Below are positions 41,967 through 52,048 of a stretch of 64,000 nucleotides of DNA, piece after piece (position 1 is the stretch's first letter; the number at the start of each line of letters is the position of its first letter). The DNA is from Gluconobacter thailandicus F149-1 = NBRC 100600 (GTDB taxonomy: Bacteria > Pseudomonadota > Alphaproteobacteria > Acetobacterales > Acetobacteraceae). The notes under the pieces were generated by a model, which did no database searches, had not been told where the DNA came from, and was given only the letters and a program-made list of their open reading frames with translations. The position numbers and the translations under genes are program-made. Where the stretch lies: NCBI RefSeq assembly GCF_000964465.1, contig NZ_BANH01000021.1, positions 1 to 64,000 of the forward strand, given 5' to 3'.

Positions 41967-43015
41967 TGTCCCAATCCATTTCAGGTGTCGGCCGCAAGAT
42001 TCCGGTCACGATCATCACAGGATTTCTTGGCGCTGGAAAAACCACGCTTCTTCGGAACCTGCTGGCTCAGGCGAATGGTCGCCGGATTGCCATTGTGGTC
42101 AATGAATTCGGTTCTCTTGGAATTGATGGAGAGGTCCTGCGGTCTTGCAGCATCGAAAACTGCCCTGATGAGGACATTGTCGAGCTGACAAATGGCTGCC
42201 TGTGCTGCACCGTCGCAGATGACTTCATTCCCACAATGCAGGCTTTGATTGATCGCCCCGACCCACCAGAGCATATCGTCATCGAGACGTCCGGTCTGGC
42301 GCTCCCCAAGCCTCTGCTGAAAGCCTTCAGCTGGCCTGATATTCGCACTCGCATGACGGTGGACGGCGTGATCACGCTTGTCGATGCCCCGGCGGTGGCG
42401 GCCGGCCGTTTTGCGGATGATCCGGCTGCGGTCGCTGCCCAGCGCGCGGCTGATCCGTCCCTGGATCACGACAACCCTCTCGCCGAAGTCTACGAAGATC
42501 AGCTGAACGCTGCTGATCTGATCGTTCTCAACAAGACCGATCTTCTGGAGAGCACCGAAACAGACGCTGTCGAGGCGGCTATCGTGAAGGCTGTGCCGCG
42601 CAAGGTGGTGACGCTTCGGGCCGTGGAAGGGCGACTGGATCCGGCGGTTCTTCTCGGGATTGGAGCGGGGGCTGAAGATGATCTTCAGGCACGGCCATCC
42701 AATCATGATGGCGCAGATGATCACGAGCACGATGATTTTGAAAGCTTCGTCGTCGTCCTGCCGGAGCAGTCCAGTGCTGAAGCGTTGCTGAAACGTCTCA
42801 GCGATGTTGCCGGAACGTTCGATATCCTGCGGATGAAGGGCTTTATGGCCATACAGGGCAAGAAAATGCGTCTGGCCGTGCAGGGTGTCGGCACACGCTT
42901 CCGTCACGAATTCGATGTGCCCCTCACAGGCGACAATCGTGATGGGCGCTTGGTCGTGATCGGCCAGACCGGTCTGGATCGTGCTGCCATTGAAGCAGCG
43001 CTACTGGCCGCCTGA
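41963..43015 (+). CDS. cobW: CobW GTPase (cobalt/metal chaperone-like)
   Basis: A 350-residue G3E-family GTPase thought to deliver cobalt to the CobN chelatase. P-loop GFLGAGKTT (residues 20-28), metal motif GCLCCTV (Cys79, Cys81, Cys82), Walker-B-like ETSGLALPKPLL, base-recognition NKTDLL, and a His/Asp-rich linker (NHDGADDHEHDDF, about 247-259) before the CobW C-terminal domain. This layout is typical of CobW rather than Zn-linked COG0523 proteins, and the cob context agrees. It ends 7 bases before cobN. Confidence 0.92.
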   Translation: MMSQSISGVGRKIPVTIITGFLGAGKTTLLRNLLAQANGRRIAIVVNEFGSLGIDGEVLRSCSIENCPDEDIVELTNGCLCCTVADDFIPTMQALIDRPDPPEHIVIETSGLALPKPLLKAFSWPDIRTRMTVDGVITLVDAPAVAAGRFADDPAAVAAQRAADPSLDHDNPLAEVYEDQLNAADLIVLNKTDLLESTETDAVEAAIVKAVPRKVVTLRAVEGRLDPAVLLGIGAGAEDDLQARPSNHDGADDHEHDDFESFVVVLPEQSSAEALLKRLSDVAGTFDILRMKGFMAIQGKKMRLAVQGVGTRFRHEFDVPLTGDNRDGRLVVIGQTGLDRAAIEAALLAA

Positions 43016-43022
43016 GTCCGCC

Positions 43023-46000
43023 ATGCATCTGCTGGTCCGGGAACGACATGGAATAGACGATCAGGATGTGGCCGAGGATCTCGGTCATGCATCTGCTGAT
43101 GTCGTGTTCCTTTCTTTCTCGGATAGCGACCTTCTGGCACTTGAACGAGCATATGAAGACCTGAAAGCACTTTCTCCAGAAGGCGCTGGCTTCTCACTGA
43201 GGTTAGTAAGCCTCTCGCGGCTCAGGCATCCGATGTCTGTCGATCTGTATGTGGAGCAGACGCTTTCAGAAGCGCGTTGTGTCGTGGTGCGTCTCTTGGG
43301 AGGCGTTGATTACTGGCGCTATGGTGCGGAAGAAGTCCGAAACTCCTGCGCCAGAAATTCTATCCCGCTGGCCTTACTTCCGGGAGATGCGCGTCAGGAT
43401 GCGCGGCTGGAAGACTGGTCCAATGTTGACGTGGGCATCCATGAGCGGCTGACAGGCTTCCTGAAAGAGGGAGGCCCCGATAACGCCCGTCGTGTACTGC
43501 TTCTTATGGCGCATCTGGCTGGTCGTGGCGCGGATCTGGCCGGGACGCCGACGCCTTTACCGCTTGCCGGGCTCTATCGGGCCGGGAAGTCTGATCTTTC
43601 CTTGCGTGCAACAGTTGTCTTTTATCGCGCTCATCTTCTCGCTGCTGATACAGCTCCCATCGACTGCCTGGCACACGCGTTGGAAGAGGCCGGACTATCC
43701 GCGGATGTGCTGTATGTCTCGTCCCTCAGGAATCCTGACGCCGTAAAATATGTCCGCCGTCATCTGGCTCAAACGCGCCCGGACATCATCCTGAATGCAA
43801 CGTTTTTTTCTGCCAGGGGCGAGGCAGGAGCTTCCCCGCTGGATCAGGCGGATGCACCCGTTCTTCAGGTCCTGCAACCCGGCTCAACCCATCAGGCGTG
43901 GCAAGAGAGCGGGCGCGGACTATCTCAGTCTGACCTTGCCATGCAGGTCGTCCTGCCGGAACTGGACGGGCGTCTCTCGGCTGGGCCAATTTCGTTCAAG
44001 TCAGAAACAATTCCCGGTAACGCTGCGAGGCACGATCCTTATCCTGCGGGCATCGCGGCTGTCGTCGCGCAAGCACGAGCTTGGGCAAGGCTGCGACGTC
44101 TCAAGCCTACGAACAAACATCTGGCCCTGATCCTGTCTGACTATCCGGGCGCGGAAGGTCAGTCCGCTCATGCTGTCGGGCTGGATACGTTTGCCAGCCT
44201 CTGCTCCATTCTGGAGGCGCTGAAAAACGCAGGATATGACTGCGGACCAGCCGAAGCATGGTCCAAAACAGCACTTGTACAGTCGCTGTGCAAAGACGCG
44301 CTCAAACAGGTTCTGAGCCTTGAGGATTATCGGACAGCGTTCCAAGCCTTGCCACCGGAGTTCCGGCAGGGTGTGCTAAGCGCATGGGGCGAGCCTCAGG
44401 ACGATGCGGCTGTTCAAGGTAAGACGTTCTGTCTGAAATTCCTGACGCTGGGGAATATCACCGTTGCGGTGCAGCCGGATCGTGGCGCATCACAGGATCG
44501 CAAGACACAGTATCACGACCCTGATACGCCGCCCCGACATGCCTATGTCGCGTTCCACATCTGGCTCCGTCAGGTTTGCCAGACGGACGTGATGATCCAT
44601 CTGGGAACACACGGCACCCTGGAATGGCTACCAGGAAAAGCTGTCGCGTTATCGGAAAACTGCGCTCCCGCTGCTCTGCGAGGAGCGTTGCCCGTCCTCT
44701 ATCCCTTTATTGTCAACAATCCCGGCGAAGCTGCCGCGGCCAAACGACGCCTTGGCGCTGTGACCATCGGGCACATGACACCCCCCGTCATGAAGGCGGA
44801 ACTGGATGCCGGGGTGGCTGAGCTCGAGCAGTTGATTGACGAGTTTGCAGAAGCGGACGGCCTTGACCGTCGGCGCGGTGCGATCCTGCGGCGTGATATT
44901 CTGGACCGTGCTTCCAGAATGGGTCTGCTCGCGGAAAGCGGTGTCAAGCCGGGCGAAGGCGATGAAGCCGAGGCTCTGGCCCGACTGGATGCCTATCTCT
45001 GTGACGTGAAGGACCTGCAGATCCGCGATGGATTACACGTCTTCGGGAAAGTCGCACCGCATGCAGATAGGCTTGCGACAATGGTGTCCTCAATCGCTCA
45101 GGTTTCCAAAGACGACGTAACCGCGCTGATTAAAACCAGTGCGGATGCAGAGATGAACGCGCTGCTTTCTGGACTGGAGGGACGCTTCGTTCAGCCAGGG
45201 CCGTCCGGTGCGCCGACGCGGGGGCGAGTGGATGTCCTGCCAACCGGTCGCAATCTGTTCACCATGGACCCACGCGCCGTGCCGACGGCATCTGCCGTCG
45301 AACTGGCGAAAGCGCAGGCCCGGCAGATCCTGTTACGGCACCTGCAGGAAGAGGGAGAGCCACTTCAGCGCATCGTCATGGACCTATGGGGTTCCTCCAC
45401 GCTCAGAACCGGTGGTGAAGACCTGGCACTGGCGCTTCTCCTGATGGGTGTGGAACCTGTTTGGGATTTCTCCAGCGGGCGTGTTTCTGGGATTGAAGTT
45501 ACGCCTCTGGCTGTTCTGGATCGGCCGCGTGTGGACGTAACGCTCAGGATTTCCGGCCTGTTCCGGGACGCTTTTCCGGGACAGATCGCGCTTTTCGATC
45601 AAGCCGTTCAGGCCGTTGCAGCCCGCGAGGAAGATGAAGAGTGGAACTCCCTGGCTGCCAGCGTCCGTCATCTCGAAGGAGAAGAGCGCAAGACGGCAAC
45701 AGCGCGGATCTTCGGGGCTGCTCCGGGAACGTATGGCACGGGCATCGAGGAGGCGTTGGCAAGAGGAACATGGCAGAACCGGTCTGAACTGGGTCAGTCC
45801 TACCTTGATGATAATGACTGGATGTACGGAGGTGGCCGGGACGGCACGCGAAATGCGACTGCGCTGGCAGAAAAGCTCGCACGGACCGACGCCATCCTGC
45901 ATGTCCAGGATCACGCGGAAACAGATATTCTGGAAAGCCCGGACGTGGCGGCTCATGAAGGCGGTCTCTCAGCGGCAGCCGAGCTTCTGGGGGCCGATCC

Positions 46001-46391
46001 TGTCCGCTGGCATGGCGACACATCCCGTCCGGAAGCACCACGTCTGCGCGATACCGAAGCGGAAGTCGCACGGATTGTGCGGGGGCGTCTGGCGAACCCG
46101 CGATGGCTCGAGGGCATGCAGAGACATGATTATCGCGGAGCAGCAGAAATAGCGCGCGGACTGGACGGACTTTGTGCGTTTGCTGCAACTTTACCGACGC
46201 GGTTCGATCACCAATTTGATCTCGTCTTTGCAGCAACGCTCGGGAACGACACGTGTGATAAGTTCCTGCAGAACGTCAATCCTCAGGCAAGGCAGGCCAT
46301 GCGGGAGCGCTTTCAGGACATGATCCGCCGGGGCCTGTGGCATCCCCGGCTCAACAGTGTAGCAGCGCTTCTGGAAGACGGGCAGCGATGA
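43023..46391 (+). CDS. cobN: Cobaltochelatase large subunit CobN
   Basis: A 1122-residue cytosolic subunit of the ATP-dependent aerobic cobalt chelatase, which inserts Co2+ into hydrogenobyrinate a,c-diamide. MHLLVRERHGIDDQDVAEDLGHASADVVFLSFSDSDL (split here by two helices) is the standard CobN opening, so ATG 43023 is chosen over 42981. Family blocks: MIHLGTHGTLEWLPGKAVALS, YPFIVNNPGEAAAAKRR, and DNDWMYGGGRDGTRNATALA near the C-terminus. The partner ATPase subunits CobS and CobT of the chelatase (unrelated to the cobS/cobT of this window) are not encoded here. Stop overlaps cobG (ATGA). Confidence 0.95.
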   Translation: MHLLVRERHGIDDQDVAEDLGHASADVVFLSFSDSDLLALERAYEDLKALSPEGAGFSLRLVSLSRLRHPMSVDLYVEQTLSEARCVVVRLLGGVDYWRYGAEEVRNSCARNSIPLALLPGDARQDARLEDWSNVDVGIHERLTGFLKEGGPDNARRVLLLMAHLAGRGADLAGTPTPLPLAGLYRAGKSDLSLRATVVFYRAHLLAADTAPIDCLAHALEEAGLSADVLYVSSLRNPDAVKYVRRHLAQTRPDIILNATFFSARGEAGASPLDQADAPVLQVLQPGSTHQAWQESGRGLSQSDLAMQVVLPELDGRLSAGPISFKSETIPGNAARHDPYPAGIAAVVAQARAWARLRRLKPTNKHLALILSDYPGAEGQSAHAVGLDTFASLCSILEALKNAGYDCGPAEAWSKTALVQSLCKDALKQVLSLEDYRTAFQALPPEFRQGVLSAWGEPQDDAAVQGKTFCLKFLTLGNITVAVQPDRGASQDRKTQYHDPDTPPRHAYVAFHIWLRQVCQTDVMIHLGTHGTLEWLPGKAVALSENCAPAALRGALPVLYPFIVNNPGEAAAAKRRLGAVTIGHMTPPVMKAELDAGVAELEQLIDEFAEADGLDRRRGAILRRDILDRASRMGLLAESGVKPGEGDEAEALARLDAYLCDVKDLQIRDGLHVFGKVAPHADRLATMVSSIAQVSKDDVTALIKTSADAEMNALLSGLEGRFVQPGPSGAPTRGRVDVLPTGRNLFTMDPRAVPTASAVELAKAQARQILLRHLQEEGEPLQRIVMDLWGSSTLRTGGEDLALALLLMGVEPVWDFSSGRVSGIEVTPLAVLDRPRVDVTLRISGLFRDAFPGQIALFDQAVQAVAAREEDEEWNSLAASVRHLEGEERKTATARIFGAAPGTYGTGIEEALARGTWQNRSELGQSYLDDNDWMYGGGRDGTRNATALAEKLARTDAILHVQDHAETDILESPDVAAHEGGLSAAAELLGADPVRWHGDTSRPEAPRLRDTEAEVARIVRGRLANPRWLEGMQRHDYRGAAEIARGLDGLCAFAATLPTRFDHQFDLVFAATLGNDTCDKFLQNVNPQARQAMRERFQDMIRRGLWHPRLNSVAALLEDGQR

Positions 46392-47572
46392 GCGACACAT
46401 CTCTGGTTCGTGGATGGTGTCCCGATCTGTTTGCTCCGATGCAGGCGCGCGACGGTTTTCTTGTCAGGATCAGGCCGCCAATAGAGGGGTTTGAGGCTGA
46501 TCAGGTCCGGGCCATAGCCCTCATGGCTTCAGATCACGGCAATGGTACGATTGAACTGACAAACCGGGGCAACCTCCAACTCCGTGGTTTCTCATTGGAC
46601 AGTGCGCGTCTGGCAGGTAGAACTGCAATTAAATGCGGCCTTGCGGACCAGAACCCGGCACGGGAGCGCAGAAGGGCGGTTCTGGTTTCTCCGTTGGCTG
46701 GATATGATCCTGCCTGCCACCCGGATACAGCCGCTGTTGCCAGGAAACTTCAGGCTGAACTTCTGGCAGATGATCGTCTTGCAAGCCTTCCGGGGAAATT
46801 CGGCTGGGGCGTGGATGGGGGCGGCCTATTCCCCGTGGGAGCCATCTCCGCCGATATTGTTCTTCAGGCGAGACCGGATGGGTGGTCGGTGCTTTGCGGT
46901 GGTTTTGCGACAAAAGTCCTCGACGAAGCCCAGGCTATAGAGGCTGTGCTGGCTATTTCCTTTGCTTTTGCGTGTCAGTCAGAGGTCAAGCGTCCGGCAC
47001 ATAATGCATCCATCACGAAGGACGTGCTGGAAAGGGTAGGGTTCCTGGACTGCCTCCAAACTATGGCGGCCCCAATTTTTACCTTCCCTGTGGGGAAATT
47101 ACCTGGACACAGGAGAGGCGTCGGAGTTCCGTTTGGTCGCCTGTCTGCATCCGACCTTTATTTTTTAGCTGAGCAGCTGGGGAAAGACCGCCTGCGCATC
47201 ACACCCTGGCGCAGTGTCGTCATGCCCGAAAATACCAAGAATCATCCGGGTTTCATCACAGAGGCCACAGATCTGCGTCTCCGTATCGAGGCCTGCATAG
47301 GTGTTTCAGGATGTGAAAGAGCAACAGAGGATGTTGCCCAGACCGCCCTGGCTCTGGCATCTGACGTCCCTCCTGGCTGTGTGCTGCATGTTTCAGGCTG
47401 CGTGAAGGGATGTGCGCATCCCCGCGTAGCGGATATGACGCTTATTGCCAGAAACGGACGATATGATGTTGTGCGCAATGGGTGCACGAAAGATACGGTC
47501 TCGTGGGCTGACAGGAACTTACCCGACATCCGGGTCCTGCTGTCCCGTGAACTGAAGGAGATAAAGGCTTGA
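46388..47572 (+). CDS. cobG: Precorrin-3B synthase CobG
   Basis: A 394-residue O2-dependent monooxygenase that forms the gamma-lactone of precorrin-3B, the step that starts ring contraction in the aerobic pathway. Nitrite/sulphite reductase-like half-domains, with [12 protein letters not shown] in the first. The [4Fe-4S] ligands are visible as CIGVSGC (C-x5-C) and CVKGC (C-x3-C). Start at 46388 overlaps the cobN stop. Its presence indicates the oxygen-requiring branch, fitting an obligate aerobe. Confidence 0.92.
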   Translation: MSDTSLVRGWCPDLFAPMQARDGFLVRIRPPIEGFEADQVRAIALMASDHGNGTIELTNRGNLQLRGFSLDSARLAGRTAIKCGLADQNPARERRRAVLVSPLAGYDPACHPDTAAVARKLQAELLADDRLASLPGKFGWGVDGGGLFPVGAISADIVLQARPDGWSVLCGGFATKVLDEAQAIEAVLAISFAFACQSEVKRPAHNASITKDVLERVGFLDCLQTMAAPIFTFPVGKLPGHRRGVGVPFGRLSASDLYFLAEQLGKDRLRITPWRSVVMPENTKNHPGFITEATDLRLRIEACIGVSGCERATEDVAQTALALASDVPPGCVLHVSGCVKGCAHPRVADMTLIARNGRYDVVRNGCTKDTVSWADRNLPDIRVLLSRELKEIKA

Positions 47573-48210
47573 GCGCCGGACCTTATTCGTACGACTACAT
47601 CCGGGATGGCGCTGCCATTTATGCCCGATCCTTTGCCACCATCCGGGCCGAAGCTGACCTGTCTGCTTTCACACCCGAACAGGCGCAGATCGTGGTTCGC
47701 ATCATTCATGCCTGCGGGATGGTTGATGTTGCAAGTTCGGTCAATATGACAGCTGATCTTGTGAATGCCGCACGAAGCGCTTTGAAGGCGGGTAAGCCCA
47801 TTTTGTGCGATTCAGAGATGGTTGCCCATGGTATAACCCGTGCGAGGCTTCCAGCAGATAATGCTGTGATTTGTAGCCTACGCGATCCCCGCACACCTGA
47901 GCTTGCGCGAAAAATTGGGAATACCCGATCGGCTGCGGCACTCGACCTGTGGGGAGACCAGCTTGAGGGATCTGTTGTGGCGATCGGCAATGCGCCAACT
48001 GCCCTGTTCCACCTTCTGGAACTGATTGACGCGGGTGCCCCACGACCGGCGGCCATTATCGGAATGCCAGTTGGGTTTGTCGGGGCTGCTGAGTCCAAGG
48101 ATGCGCTCGCCGGGAGGCCTGATCTGCCTCATGTGATCGTTCGTGGGCGTCTGGGAGGAAGTGCAATGGCTGCCGCGGCCATCAATGCGCTGGCCAGTGA
48201 AGCCGAATGA
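47569..48210 (+). CDS. cobH: Precorrin-8X methylmutase
   Basis: A 213-residue enzyme moving the C11 methyl group to C12 to give hydrogenobyrinate. Start is TTG (47569), overlapping the cobG stop (TTGA), with GGAG/AAAGG just upstream. The catalytic histidine block is [14 protein letters not shown] (His47). [14 protein letters not shown] and [19 protein letters not shown] are also diagnostic. Equivalent to CbiC. Confidence 0.94.
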   Translation: MSAGPYSYDYIRDGAAIYARSFATIRAEADLSAFTPEQAQIVVRIIHACGMVDVASSVNMTADLVNAARSALKAGKPILCDSEMVAHGITRARLPADNAVICSLRDPRTPELARKIGNTRSAAALDLWGDQLEGSVVAIGNAPTALFHLLELIDAGAPRPAAIIGMPVGFVGAAESKDALAGRPDLPHVIVRGRLGGSAMAAAAINALASEAE

Positions 48211-48932
48211 CAGACGCTACGGTCTATGTTGTGGGCGTGGGACCCGGTGACCCGGAACTCATGACGCTCAAAGCGGCTCGGATCATCTCCCAATCTCCCA
48301 GCGTAGCGTATTTCTGTCGCCATGACCGTATGGGCCACGCCCGCCGTATCGCTGACGCTCATATTGCAGAAGGGACGCGCGAGCTGAGATTTGCGTATCC
48401 GTTCACCACAGAGCGTCAGGTGAATGATCCGTCCTATCATCCTGATATGTCATCTTTTTATGATGACTGCGCGAACCGGATTGAAGCCGAAATTCAGCTT
48501 GGCCGGGATGTGGCGATCCTGTGTGAAGGAGATCCGTTTCTTTACGGGTCCGCCATGTATCTGTTTGATCGTCTGAAAGCGGGCACGCCCTGTGAAGTCA
48601 TTCCAGGCATCACGGGCATGAGCGGGTGCTGGACGGAAGCCGCTCTTCCCATGACCCATGGGGATGACGTGCTGTGCGTTCTGCCTGCGACCATGCCAGA
48701 AGACGATCTGACAAACTGGCTTGAAAAGGCGGATGCGGCTGTCGTGATGAAGCTCGGGCGCAATCTTCCCAAGCTTCAGACAGCCCTGAAACGTGCTGGC
48801 AGAATGCAGGACGCCGTCTATGTCGAGCGCGGCACACAGGACGATGCCCGCGTCATGCCTCTGGCTGATATGTCTGAGCCAGCGCCGTATTTTTCTCTTG
48901 CGCTCCTGCCGGGGCGCCGGGGCGTTCGATGA
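48207..48932 (+). CDS. cobI: Precorrin-2 C20-methyltransferase
   Basis: A 241-residue SAM-dependent methyltransferase adding the C20 methyl that is later lost in ring contraction. N-terminal tetrapyrrole methylase motif [36 protein letters not shown] and [16 protein letters not shown]. Start overlaps the cobH stop (ATGA). Confidence 0.94.
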   Translation: MTDATVYVVGVGPGDPELMTLKAARIISQSPSVAYFCRHDRMGHARRIADAHIAEGTRELRFAYPFTTERQVNDPSYHPDMSSFYDDCANRIEAEIQLGRDVAILCEGDPFLYGSAMYLFDRLKAGTPCEVIPGITGMSGCWTEAALPMTHGDDVLCVLPATMPEDDLTNWLEKADAAVVMKLGRNLPKLQTALKRAGRMQDAVYVERGTQDDARVMPLADMSEPAPYFSLALLPGRRGVR

Positions 48933-49681
48933 GCCGCATTTTCGTCATCGGGCTTGGCCCGGGTAATCCGGATCAGCAGACGCCGGAAGCGCGGAGCGCA
49001 TTGTCGCTGGCAACTGACGTGATTGGCTACGGTCCCTACGTGGATCGAGTGGATTTACCTGAGACTGTTGTTCGCCATCCGTCCGACAATCGGGTGGAAC
49101 TGGATCGCGCCCGGCATGCCTTGGAACTTGCGGAGCAAGGACGCTGTGTAGCGATTGTTTCCGGAGGCGATGCAGGCGTGTTCGGTATGGCCAGCGCTCT
49201 GTTTGAAGCCATCGATCAAGGACCGGAACACTGGCGTGCCACAGACGTGACGGTTGTTCCCGGTGTTTCAGCAGTACTCGCCGCAGCCGCCCGGATTGGC
49301 GCGCCGTTGGGTGGTGATTTCTGCGTCATGTCCCTGTCGGACAATCTCAAACCGTGGGACGTTGTCTGTCGCAGGCTGAAACTGGCCGCAGAAGCCGGGT
49401 TTGTGATTGCACTCTACAACCCACGCTCCAAAGCCAGACCCTGGCAGCTTGGCGAGGCGCTGGATGTCCTACGAAAAAGCCTGCCTGGTACGGTACCCGT
49501 CGCGTTTGCCCGCGCCATTGGCAGACCGGATGAACGGCTGGTTCTAACGGATCTTACGCATGCTGATCCGAAGCTTGTGGATATGAGTACGCTGGTTCTG
49601 ATCGGCAGCGAACTGACCCGGAAGATTGATCGTCCTCAGGGCGACGCCTGGCTCTATACGTCCCGGTCTGTCCCATCATGA
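48929..49681 (+). CDS. cobJ: Precorrin-3B C17-methyltransferase
   Basis: A 250-residue SAM-dependent methyltransferase that methylates C17 and drives ring contraction. Motifs: IFVIGLGPGNPDQQTPEA, VIGYGPYVDRV, AIVSGGDAGVFGMASALFEA, VVPGVSAVLAAAARIGAPLGGDF and ALYNPRSKARPWQLGEAL. Start overlaps the cobI stop. The last 28 bases overlap the convergent cobK. Confidence 0.94.
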   Translation: MSRIFVIGLGPGNPDQQTPEARSALSLATDVIGYGPYVDRVDLPETVVRHPSDNRVELDRARHALELAEQGRCVAIVSGGDAGVFGMASALFEAIDQGPEHWRATDVTVVPGVSAVLAAAARIGAPLGGDFCVMSLSDNLKPWDVVCRRLKLAAEAGFVIALYNPRSKARPWQLGEALDVLRKSLPGTVPVAFARAIGRPDERLVLTDLTHADPKLVDMSTLVLIGSELTRKIDRPQGDAWLYTSRSVPS

Positions 49682-50415
49682 CGATGCTTCCGCAGCCATT
49701 CGAGCGCATCTTCGATAGTCGAGACCGTCTCTGCTGTGGGCAATACAGGGCGATCAATCATAATCACTGGCAGACCAAGTGTTCGGGCAGCAGCAAGCTT
49801 GGCGGACGTAGCCTCAGCTCCAGCATTTTTCGTGACAACCACAGTTACCGCATGGTCTTTCATAAGCGCCATTTCACTGGCAACGGTAAATGGCGGCCGT
49901 GCGAGGAGAAGCGTCACCTGTCGAGGCAGGGACGACGGCTTGGGCGCATCAATGCTACGCAGGATATAGTGATGTTGAAAGGCACGCTGAAACGATCCGA
50001 GATCCTTCCGACCCGTTGTCAGAAAGACAGTCTGGGGGGCGTCTCCAAGTGCCGCCGCGGCGTCATCAATGTTCGAAACATGCGTCCATTGATCTCCTTC
50101 GACTTCCGTCCAGGCCGGGCGGTCTATGCGACGCAACGGAATACCACTGCTGCTACATGCCATCGCAGCATGGCGGCTCATCTGGGCCGCGAAGGGGTGA
50201 GTGGCATCTACAACGGCCCCCACGCTCTGAGCCCGAAGAAAATCACGCAGTCCGTCCACCCCACCAAACCCGCCAATTCGCACCAAACCGCTTGGCAGAA
50301 CAGGATTTTTCGTTACCCCGGCAAGGGAGAAAATGGTGTCATATCCTTCATCGGAGCCAAGTTTTTGAGCCAGCTGGCTGGCTTGGGTAGTGCCCCCAAG
50401 AATCAGGACGCGCAT
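49654..50415 (-). CDS. cobK: Precorrin-6A reductase
   Basis: A 253-residue NADPH-dependent reductase converting precorrin-6A to dihydro-precorrin-6 (6B). Start at 50415 (MRVLILGGTTQASQLAQKLG) has AAAGGA about 9 bases upstream. VDATHPFAAQMSRHA, VFLTTGRKDLGSFQRAF and VVTKNAGAEATSAKLAAARTLGLPVIMIDRP are family signatures. It lies on the strand opposite to its pathway partners, overlapping cobJ by 28 bases at the tail and with only 29 bases between its start and the cobL start. Its promoter must therefore lie inside cobL, and plus-strand readthrough would be antisense to it. Confidence 0.93.
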   Translation of the reverse strand: MRVLILGGTTQASQLAQKLGSDEGYDTIFSLAGVTKNPVLPSGLVRIGGFGGVDGLRDFLRAQSVGAVVDATHPFAAQMSRHAAMACSSSGIPLRRIDRPAWTEVEGDQWTHVSNIDDAAAALGDAPQTVFLTTGRKDLGSFQRAFQHHYILRSIDAPKPSSLPRQVTLLLARPPFTVASEMALMKDHAVTVVVTKNAGAEATSAKLAAARTLGLPVIMIDRPVLPTAETVSTIEDALEWLRKHRHDGTDRDV

Positions 50416-50444
50416 GGGATTGGTTCCTTTATCGGAGCAGGCCG

Positions 50445-51665
50445 ATGAAAACTCCATGGCTCAGCGTTATCGGAATTGGCGAGGACGGTGTCGAGGGACT
50501 TTCGTCTCTGGCACGCCAGATTGTCGCTCAGGCAGAGACCGTCATCGGCGGAGAGCGTCATCTGAATCTGGCAGCCAGTCTGATCAGGGGAACCGCAGAA
50601 AACTGGGGGGTTCCGTTCTCGGATGGGGTGCGTCGCGTTCTCGAAATGCGGGGAAGGCCGGTTACAGTCCTTGCGTCGGGAGACCCATTCTTTTTTGGCG
50701 TCGGAAGCACACTTGCAAAGCATCTTGAGCCAGGAGAACTGTTTTGCGTGCCTGCGCCGTCCTCGATTGCATGGGCTTGTGCGCGTCTTGCATGGGCACA
50801 ACAGGATGTGCGTGTCATCTCACTTTGTGGGCGACCCATCGAGACACTTGCGCCGCACTTACAACCGGCCGCGAGACTGATTGTTCTTTCCGCAGACGGT
50901 TCTACCCCAGATACTGTCTGCCGTTTTCTGGTTGATCGCGGCTTTGGAAAATCCAGAGTTCACATCCTGGGGCGTTTGGGCGGACCAGACGAACGCATAC
51001 AGAGTTGCGTGGCCGAAGAAGGCATCCCCGCTGTCGCTGCTCTAAATCTAATGGGCATTGAAGTCGCGGCGGACGAAAGCACGCGGGTCATTCCTTTGGC
51101 TTCCGGCCTTGATGACGCCCTCTTCGAGCATGACGGACAGATTACGAAACGCGAAATCCGTGCCATCACGCTGTCCACACTCGCCCCCAAAGCCGGTGAG
51201 GTTCTGTGGGATGTCGGTGCCGGGGCAGGGTCTATCGCCATCGAATGGTTGCTCAGTCATCCCTCAAATCGCGCGATTGCCATTGAACAGAACCCGGATC
51301 GTGCCGCTCGTATTGGTCGCAACGCGCTGACGCTCGGTGTTCCCGGTTTACAGATTGTTGAAGGCCGTGCGCCAGAGGCCCTGACGTCTCTGGAGCGACC
51401 TGACGTCGTTTTCATTGGCGGGGGTCTGACCAGCGAAGACATCTTCACCCAGGTGAGGGAGGCGCTTCCGATAGGCGGACGTCTCGTTGCCAATGCCGTG
51501 ACCCTCGAAGGGGAGGCCATACTGGCGGCTCAACATGCAAAATATGGGGGCACCCTAACGCGCATCGGCATTGAACGGCTTGACACTGTGGGCCGTCTGC
51601 ATGCGTTCAGACCAGCCATGCGGGTGACCCAGTACGCGACCACGGTATTGGGGGAGGATGAATGA
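50445..51665 (+). CDS. cobL: Precorrin-6Y C5,15-methyltransferase (decarboxylating)
   Basis: A 406-residue bifunctional enzyme. The N-terminal domain (about 1-200, CbiE-like; WLSVIGIGEDGVEGLS, VLASGDPFFFGVG) methylates C5. The C-terminal domain (about 225-400, CbiT-like; GEVLWDVGAGAGSIAIEWLLS and VFIGGGLTSEDIF) methylates C15 and decarboxylates the acetate on C12. The fused arrangement is typical of the aerobic pathway. Stop overlaps cobE (ATGA). Confidence 0.94.
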   Translation: MKTPWLSVIGIGEDGVEGLSSLARQIVAQAETVIGGERHLNLAASLIRGTAENWGVPFSDGVRRVLEMRGRPVTVLASGDPFFFGVGSTLAKHLEPGELFCVPAPSSIAWACARLAWAQQDVRVISLCGRPIETLAPHLQPAARLIVLSADGSTPDTVCRFLVDRGFGKSRVHILGRLGGPDERIQSCVAEEGIPAVAALNLMGIEVAADESTRVIPLASGLDDALFEHDGQITKREIRAITLSTLAPKAGEVLWDVGAGAGSIAIEWLLSHPSNRAIAIEQNPDRAARIGRNALTLGVPGLQIVEGRAPEALTSLERPDVVFIGGGLTSEDIFTQVREALPIGGRLVANAVTLEGEAILAAQHAKYGGTLTRIGIERLDTVGRLHAFRPAMRVTQYATTVLGEDE

Positions 51666-52048
51666 TTGTTGCCGGAATTGGTTGTCGACCGGGGATCACC
51701 AGAGACGCGTTGCTTGCGCTCGTCGAGCGGGTTGCGGAACGTCACACACTGAACCGGCTGGCCGCACCGGCATTTCGACAGGGGGAGCCGGCCATTCCTG
51801 CGATTGCCAAAACCTTGAAGGTTGAACTGGTCTGGGTCAGTGCCTTGGACATGACAGAACGACAGGTGGAATGTGAAACCCATTCCGCAATTGCCTTTGA
51901 GAAGACCGGATTCAGTTCCGTCGCAGAGGCATGCGCTCTTGCCGGAGCGGGTCCTAAGAGCCGCCTTCTGATCACACGACAAAGCGATAGAGACGTTACC
52001 TGCGCGCTCGCAACATCATCAGACATGACAGGGATAGAGAACGGATGA
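51662..52048 (+). CDS. cobE: CobE / CbiG C-terminal domain protein
   Basis: A 128-residue protein of the CobE/CbiG_C family: [21 protein letters not shown] at the start, then [29 protein letters not shown]. CobE has no proven catalytic step and is thought to help in ring contraction or substrate handling. Linked by stop/start overlap to cobL and cobM. Confidence 0.88.
   Translation: MIVAGIGCRPGITRDALLALVERVAERHTLNRLAAPAFRQGEPAIPAIAKTLKVELVWVSALDMTERQVECETHSAIAFEKTGFSSVAEACALAGAGPKSRLLITRQSDRDVTCALATSSDMTGIENG

Noticed and set aside
41981-42907. 308-codon open frame antisense to cobW
   Set aside because: cobW on the plus strand shows P-loop, GCLCC and NKTD motifs; the opposing frame has none.
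49678-50448. 256-codon plus-strand frame over cobK
   Set aside because: It would make the plus-strand cob array continuous, but its product has no similarity to any cobalamin enzyme, while the minus strand encodes an unmistakable CobK.
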